Assembly (NCBI GenBank): GCA_046537875.1 | Contig: JBKHJZ010000057.1 | Coordinates: 1 to 16,905, forward strand | Length of the DNA: 16,905 nt | Source: JBKHJZ01 sp046537875 | Lineage (GTDB): Bacteria > Actinomycetota > Acidimicrobiia > Acidimicrobiales > VFJN01 | Direction of reading: 5' to 3' | Shown: positions 13,590 to 16,905 of the stretch, one piece after another | Layout: the number at the start of each line of letters is the position of its first letter | Numbering within the stretch: the first letter of the stretch is position 1 | Program-made: the position numbers and the translations under genes | The notes under the pieces: model-generated | Told to the model about the DNA's origin: nothing | The model's database searches: none | The model's input: the letters and a program-made list of their open reading frames with translations, nothing else

Positions 13590-14804
13590 TCAGGCTGCGC
13601 CGGCCTCGTCGAGCGCCTCGGCCCAGGTGGCGCCCCGTTCCACGAGACGCCGGTAGACCATGAGCGGCCGGGGCCGGTTCATCGCGAGGGCGGCCACGAT
13701 GTGATCGCCGCGCCGGTAGATCGCCGCGAAGCGCCGGTCGCCGGGCGAGCCGTCGACGACCCTCACCTCCTGCGCTCCCCCGCAGTGACCGGCGAGCTGG
13801 ATCTTCCGGTCGTACTGGTCCGACCAGAACCAGGGCACCGGGTCGTAGGGGTCGCCCGGGTCTCCGCCCGCGAGGTCGGCGAGCAGCCGGCGGGCGGCGT
13901 GCGCACCCATCGCGATGGCGTTGTCCCAGTGCTCGATGCGGAGCAGCGCGCCGAAGCGCCGGCTCGGCCACCGGGCCACGTCTCCGGCGGCGACGATGCC
14001 CGGTGCGACCAACGTGGTCTCGTCGCACACCACCCCGTCGTCGAGCGCGAGGCCCGAGCCCTCGAGCCACGACGTGTTCGGGCTCACGCCGATGCCCACC
14101 ACGACCAGGTCGGCGCCGATCTCGCTGCCGTCGGCGAGGTGGACGGACTCCACCCGTCCCTCCCCCGCCATGGACGCGACGCCGACGCCGAGCCGCAGGT
14201 CGACACCGTGGTCACGGTGCAGCCCACCCATCACCTCCCCCATCTCGTCGCCGAGGGCGCGGCCGAGGGGCACCGGCAGTGCCTCGAGCAGCGTCACCTC
14301 GGCGCCCCGGGTGCGGCAGGTGGCCGCCACCTCCGCGCCGATGAACCCGGCGCCGACCACCACGACACGCCGGGCGCCCGCGTCGAGCGCCGAGCGGATC
14401 GTGAGCGCGTCGTCGAGCGTCCGCAACGTGTGCACGCCCGCGAGGTCCTCGGTGCCGGGCAGCCGGCGTGGCGCCGCTCCGGTGGCGATCACGAGCCCGT
14501 CGTAGGGCAGCCGTTCACCGGCCTCCAGCACGACGGCCCGCCCCGCGACGTCGAGGGAATCGGCGCGGACGCCCAGGCGCCAGTCGACCCCGAGCCCGTC
14601 GAGACCCCCCTCGGTGGAGATAGGCAGCTCCAGCCGGTCCAGCTCCCAGGTGCCGGCCAGGATCTGCTTCGACAGGGGCGGCCGGTCGTACGGCAGGTGC
14701 GGCTCCTCGCCCACCACCGTGATCTCCCCGTCGAAGCCCTGCGCCCGCAGCTCCTCGGCGGCCCGGAGGCCGGCGAGTGAGGCGCCGACGACGACGACGT
14801 TCAC
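13590..14804 (-). CDS. FAD-dependent ferredoxin reductase (NAD(P)H:rubredoxin/putidaredoxin reductase type)
   Basis: This 404-residue flavoprotein should move electrons from NAD(P)H through FAD to the neighbouring ferredoxin. The FAD-binding GASLAG is at 7-12, PYDRPPLSK at 38-46, and ATGA at 107-110. The NAD(P)H-binding Rossmann motif GAGFIG is at 151-156. The second FAD motif, AAGD, is at 272-275. EHWDNA at 291-296 leads into the reductase C-terminal domain with WFWSDQYD at 325-332. This order is that of reductases serving cytochrome P450 and ring-hydroxylating oxygenases, such as putidaredoxin reductase. GTG 14804 is chosen because the flavin motif begins there; GTGA overlaps the ferredoxin stop, so translation is coupled. 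No P450 or oxygenase is in the window, so its terminal partner is unknown. Confidence 0.92.
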   Translation of the reverse strand: MNVVVVGASLAGLRAAEELRAQGFDGEITVVGEEPHLPYDRPPLSKQILAGTWELDRLELPISTEGGLDGLGVDWRLGVRADSLDVAGRAVVLEAGERLPYDGLVIATGAAPRRLPGTEDLAGVHTLRTLDDALTIRSALDAGARRVVVVGAGFIGAEVAATCRTRGAEVTLLEALPVPLGRALGDEMGEVMGGLHRDHGVDLRLGVGVASMAGEGRVESVHLADGSEIGADLVVVGIGVSPNTSWLEGSGLALDDGVVCDETTLVAPGIVAAGDVARWPSRRFGALLRIEHWDNAIAMGAHAARRLLADLAGGDPGDPYDPVPWFWSDQYDRKIQLAGHCGGAQEVRVVDGSPGDRRFAAIYRRGDHIVAALAMNRPRPLMVYRRLVERGATWAEALDEAGAA

Positions 14805-15001
14805 TCGTCCACGATGCTGATCGCCGCTTTGGGGCAGCGGCGCACGGCCTCCTCGACGGCGGGACGGAGCCGGTCGGGCGGGGTCTCGTCGAGCACGTAG
14901 AGGAAGTCGTCGTCGCGCACCTCGAAGACCTCGGGCGCCACTTCCATGCACCGGGCGTTGCTCTCACACAGGTCGAAGTCGACCACCACGCGATAGCCCA
15001 T
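14801..15001 (-). CDS. Small [3Fe-4S]-type ferredoxin
   Basis: This 66-residue ferredoxin has Cys12, Cys18 and Cys56-Pro as cluster ligands. The middle position of the first motif (CESNARC) is Asn15 instead of the Cys a [4Fe-4S] cluster would need, so a [3Fe-4S] or labile cluster is expected, as in actinobacterial P450-type ferredoxins. The rest, VDFDLCES and AAPEVFEV-like segments with VEEAVRRCP, is typical. It starts at ATG 15001 with GGAGG 4 nt upstream, one of few good Shine-Dalgarno sites here. The stop overlaps the reductase start (GTGA), so the pair forms one electron-transfer unit. It would pass electrons to an oxygenase encoded elsewhere. Confidence 0.92.
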   Translation of the reverse strand: MGYRVVVDFDLCESNARCMEVAPEVFEVRDDDFLYVLDETPPDRLRPAVEEAVRRCPKAAISIVDE

Positions 15002-15005
15002 CGGT

Positions 15006-15010
15006 CCTCC
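15006..15010 (-). promoter_or_regulatory. Shine-Dalgarno site GGAGG for the ferredoxin gene
   Basis: GGAGG on the minus strand ends 4 nt before ATG 15001. It contrasts with the leaderless-looking genes elsewhere in the window and implies a real 5' leader. Confidence 0.6.
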
Positions 15011-15037
15011 ACTCCGTCATGTGCCTGCTGCCGGTCA

Positions 15038-15043
15038 AACCTA
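15038..15043 (-). promoter_or_regulatory. Putative -10 box (TAGGTT, minus strand) for the ferredoxin unit
   Basis: TAGGTT would place transcription start near 15031, giving a leader of about 30 nt that contains the GGAGG site. Its TANNNT form matches the other boxes. It lies in the divergent region shared with the AlkX-like gene. Confidence 0.42.
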
Positions 15044-15120
15044 GGCCGAGGGGCCGCGTGCCACCTACTCGCAGCGCTCGGCCCTGCGCACCGGGCGCCG
15101 GGCCTGTCGGTGGTGGCCGG

Positions 15121-15126
15121 TAGCGT
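15121..15126 (+). promoter_or_regulatory. Putative -10 box (TAGCGT) for the AlkX/YcaQ-like gene
   Basis: TAGCGT lies 7 nt before GTG 15134, with no ribosome site between. It decides the start: the open frame runs upstream to at least 14777, but that part lies antisense to the ferredoxin and reductase genes. Confidence 0.5.
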
Positions 15127-15133
15127 GCCGGGC

Positions 15134-16417
15134 GTGGGGAGCGCCGTGGAGCTCAGCCGTCGTGAGGCGCGGCGCGTCGCGATCGCCGCCCAGGGGCTCG
15201 CCGACCCCCGGCCCCGCGGCCGGGTCGACCGGCGGCATTTCCGGCGGGTGCTCGACCGGGTGGCGACGGTGCAGCTCGACTCGGTCAACGTCCTCGCCCG
15301 CAGCCACGAGCTGGCCTTCTTCTCGCGCCTCGGCCGGTACGACCGCGACGCGCTGGCGCGCTGGCTCTGGGACAGCCGCGAGGTGTTCGAGTACTGGGGG
15401 CACGAGGCCTCGGTCCACCCGGTCGAGCGCCACCCGCTCCTCCGGTGGCGCATGGCCGACCGGCACGCCTGGCGCGGCGTTCGCCTCGCGGCCGAGGAGC
15501 GGCCCGACATGGTGCGCGCCGCGCTGGCCCAGATCGCCGAGCACGGGCCGGTCCCCATCGGTGAGCTCGAGGTCCACCGGCAGGCGCCCCGCCGCCGGGA
15601 GAGCTGGTGGGGCTGGGGCACCGGCAAGCGGGTGGTCGAGCACCTGTTCTGGTCGGGCGAGGTCACCGCCGTCCGGCGCAACGGGTTCACCCGGGCCTAC
15701 CTGCTGCCCGAGCACTGGCTGCCCGCCGAGATCCTCGCCGCGCCCACCCCGCACCGCCACGAGGCGCAGCGCGAGCTGGCCCTGCTGGCCGCCCGGGCCC
15801 TCGGCGTGGCCACCGCCGCCGACCTCGGCGACTACTACCGCATGCCGATGGCCGACACGAGGGCAGCGGTCGAATCGCTCGCGGCCGACGGGGCGCTGCT
15901 CCCCGCTCGCGTCGAGGGCTGGCGCCATCCCGCCTACCTGCATCCCGAGGCACGCCTCCCCCGCCGCCGGCTGCGGGCGCGCGCCCTGCTGTCACCGTTC
16001 GACTCGCTCATCTGGGAGCGCCGGCGCACGGCACGGCTGTGGGACTTCCAGTACCGGCTCGAGATCTACGTTCCGGCCGACCGGCGGGTGCACGGCTACT
16101 ACGTGCTGCCCTTCCTGCTCGAGGACGCGCTGGTGGCACGCGTCGACCTGAAGGCCGACCGCCCCGCCGGCCTGCTGCGCGTGCGCGCCGCGTGGCGGGA
16201 GCAGGCCGCAGGCGGCGAGGGCCGGGGCGGTCCCGGCCGGGCCGGCTCCGGGCTCCCGGAGCGCGACCGCGTGGCGGCCGAGCTGGCCGGCGAGCTGGCC
16301 GAGATGGCGGGCTGGCTCGGGCTCGGCGAGGTGACCGTCGAGCCGCGGGGCGACCTCGCGGACGACCTGCGGCGCGCCGTCGCCAACGTCGCACCCGCCG
16401 GTCAGCCGGCCGACTGA
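15134..16417 (+). CDS. AlkX/YcaQ-type DNA interstrand-crosslink glycosylase (HTH_42 winged-helix family)
   Basis: This 427-residue protein belongs to the HTH_42/AlkZ-like superfamily of winged-helix DNA glycosylases. E. coli YcaQ (AlkX) unhooks nitrogen-mustard-type interstrand crosslinks. AlkX members have a catalytic QxD motif, and QLD is visible at 47-49 in VATVQLDSVNVLARSHELAFFSRLG, where AlkZ would have QxQ. The EYWGHEASVHP and WWGWGTGKRVVEHLFWSGEV segments form winged-helix units. LSPFDSLIWERRRTARLWDF, near 288, opens the conserved beta domain. An Ala/Gly-rich insert (about 356-378) sits before the last helix and may be a flexible loop. The start is GTG 15134, 7 nt after TAGCGT. The 3' end overlaps the minus-strand neighbour by 16 nt. 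Crosslink repair as the physiological role is inferred from the family. Confidence 0.88.
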   Translation: MGSAVELSRREARRVAIAAQGLADPRPRGRVDRRHFRRVLDRVATVQLDSVNVLARSHELAFFSRLGRYDRDALARWLWDSREVFEYWGHEASVHPVERHPLLRWRMADRHAWRGVRLAAEERPDMVRAALAQIAEHGPVPIGELEVHRQAPRRRESWWGWGTGKRVVEHLFWSGEVTAVRRNGFTRAYLLPEHWLPAEILAAPTPHRHEAQRELALLAARALGVATAADLGDYYRMPMADTRAAVESLAADGALLPARVEGWRHPAYLHPEARLPRRRLRARALLSPFDSLIWERRRTARLWDFQYRLEIYVPADRRVHGYYVLPFLLEDALVARVDLKADRPAGLLRVRAAWREQAAGGEGRGGPGRAGSGLPERDRVAAELAGELAEMAGWLGLGEVTVEPRGDLADDLRRAVANVAPAGQPAD

Positions 16418-16761
16418 TCGTCGTCGGTCCGCGTGGTGGTGCTGGCGAGCAGGCGCCGGGCACGCCGCCCGAGGTCGCCGAGGTCCACCCTGCCGGCATC
16501 GACGGCGGCGACCAGCCGCTCGGCCAGGTCCAGCGCTTCGTCGACGATGGGCGTCTGGGTGGCGGCGTCCTGCCCCATGTCGTGGAGGATCGTGCGCTCG
16601 GTGCGGGAGGCGACGATCGGCTCGCTCACCCCCTCGACCCACACCCGCGTCCGCCGCCCGCCGCCGCGCTCGTCCCCCCGCAGCGGCTCCAGGGCGTAGA
16701 TCCTGTCGGCGCGGGCGTACTTGCCGAAGCCCAGGAACACCATGGGTGGCGGTGCCGCCAT
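16402..16761 (-). CDS. RemA/DUF370-like small regulatory protein with C-terminal helical tail
   Basis: This 119-residue protein starts MAAPPPMVFLGFGKYARADR. The LGFGKYARADRIYAL segment (10-24) followed by GRRTRVWV (35-51 region) resembles RemA/DUF370 of Bacillus, where IGFGN..(x)AxRI and GRRTR.V occur in that order. RemA is a beta-rich oligomeric DNA-binding regulator of extracellular-matrix genes. The query is more divergent: it lacks the long middle segment of RemA and has a helical, Leu/Arg-rich tail from about 80. SEPIVASRTERTIL at 56-69 could be the next strands. The ATG at 16761 has a GATAAT 6 nt upstream. Alternatively it starts at Met7. The call is by motif order only and could be wrong. 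Its 3' end overlaps the AlkX-like gene tail to tail. Confidence 0.5.
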   Translation of the reverse strand: MAAPPPMVFLGFGKYARADRIYALEPLRGDERGGGRRTRVWVEGVSEPIVASRTERTILHDMGQDAATQTPIVDEALDLAERLVAAVDAGRVDLGDLGRRARRLLASTTTRTDDDQSAG

Positions 16762-16767
16762 GCAACG

Positions 16768-16773
16768 ATTATC
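16768..16773 (-). promoter_or_regulatory. Putative -10 box (GATAAT, minus strand) for the RemA-like gene
   Basis: GATAAT differs from the TATAAT consensus at one base and lies 6 nt before ATG 16761. It is the best consensus match of all boxes in the window and there is no ribosome site, so the message is probably leaderless. Confidence 0.5.
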
Positions 16774-16836
16774 CGCCACCCCGCTGCCGGGGTCGACGGT
16801 CGGCCTGTGCCCACCCGACCACGGCATCAGCCCACA

Positions 16837-16905
16837 ATGCGGGTAATCACCAAGCGCTTTGCCATAACTTTGCTCGCTTTGACTATGGATAACTTGGCCT
16901 GCAAA
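16837..16905 (+). other. AT-richer right edge with short repeats and a possible partial reading frame
   Basis: From 16841 to 16905 GC is 30 of 65 bases, far below the rest. CGCTTTG occurs at 16855-16861 and 16875-16881; ATAACTT occurs at 16864-16870 and 16889-16895. TATGGATAA (16884-16892) is one base from a DnaA box on the minus strand. An ATG at 16837 opens 23 codons to the window edge, with a basic then hydrophobic start (KRFAITLLALT) like a signal peptide. Whether this is a gene, a regulatory site or an assembly edge cannot be decided here. Confidence 0.35.

Noticed and set aside
14805..14951. Reductase start upstream of 14804 (minus strand)
   Set aside because: Extra residues are Arg/Pro-rich and overlap the ferredoxin gene in another frame; the flavin-binding strand begins right at GTG 14804.
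14777..15133. AlkX-like protein starting upstream of 15134
   Set aside because: That extension lies antisense to the ferredoxin and reductase starts, has no homology, and the TAGCGT box points to GTG 15134.
1..16905. tRNA or rRNA genes, CRISPR arrays, insertion sequences, toxin-antitoxin pairs or phage genes
   Set aside because: I looked for cloverleaf-like stretches, regularly spaced repeats, transposase motifs and phage structural genes and saw none that I could support.
16861..16905. A replication origin at the right edge
   Set aside because: One DnaA-box-like site with a mismatch is not enough, no dnaA or dnaN is present, and the window ends there.

Overview
The window is a compact, very GC-rich chromosomal segment, almost entirely coding. 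It probably comes from an actinobacterium, and an Acidimicrobiia-like lineage is my best guess. The support is a bL37-like micro-protein, an F420/PPOX-type oxidoreductase, a CX5C ferredoxin coupled to its reductase, GTG/TTG starts, and a recurring TANNNT box 6-10 nt before start codons, which suggests leaderless transcripts. I see no rRNA, tRNA, CRISPR array, insertion sequence, prophage or classic biosynthetic cluster.

Layout, left to right. (1) 36-3965 looks like one transcription unit: a 28-residue ribosomal bL37-like protein, a prolyl oligopeptidase whose frame begins upstream of any ATG/GTG (a CTG overlapping the bL37 stop is the best candidate), the queuosine-salvage glycosylase Qng1 (ATGA overlap), and a VOC-fold protein, closed by a strong hairpin. 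(2) 4013-5526: an unrecognised 200-residue acidic protein, then a crotonase-fold acyl-CoA enzyme whose second catalytic Glu is a His, followed by a nested palindrome. (3) 5599-7237: two exported proteins of unknown function, one a probable lipoprotein with a DxE motif and one with an RR-type signal. (4) 7278-9335: a PPOX/F420-type oxidoreductase converging on an adenosine-kinase-like PfkB sugar kinase, which diverges from a YiiM-type MOSC protein. (5) 9376-13566: an M1 aminopeptidase, a VC0807/IspZ-like membrane protein and an overlapping alpha/beta hydrolase. (6) 13590-15043 on the minus strand: a small Fe-S ferredoxin and its FAD-dependent reductase, coupled by a GTGA overlap. (7) 15121-16773: an AlkX/YcaQ-type DNA interstrand-crosslink glycosylase (plus) and a RemA/DUF370-like small protein (minus) whose 3' ends overlap by 16 nt. 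(8) The last 65 bases fall to about 46% GC and carry short direct repeats, a DnaA-box-like site and a possible partial reading frame.

Functionally this is mostly housekeeping and salvage metabolism: peptide turnover (prolyl oligopeptidase, PepN), nucleoside and modified-base salvage (adenosine kinase, Qng1), redox partners (ferredoxin and reductase, PPOX) and DNA repair. The most notable signals are the regular unit architecture (hairpin, then -10 box, then start), the micro-gene heading the Qng1 unit with an apparent CTG start behind it, the RemA-like gene, and the compositional break at the right edge. I found no convincing new defence or mobile system.
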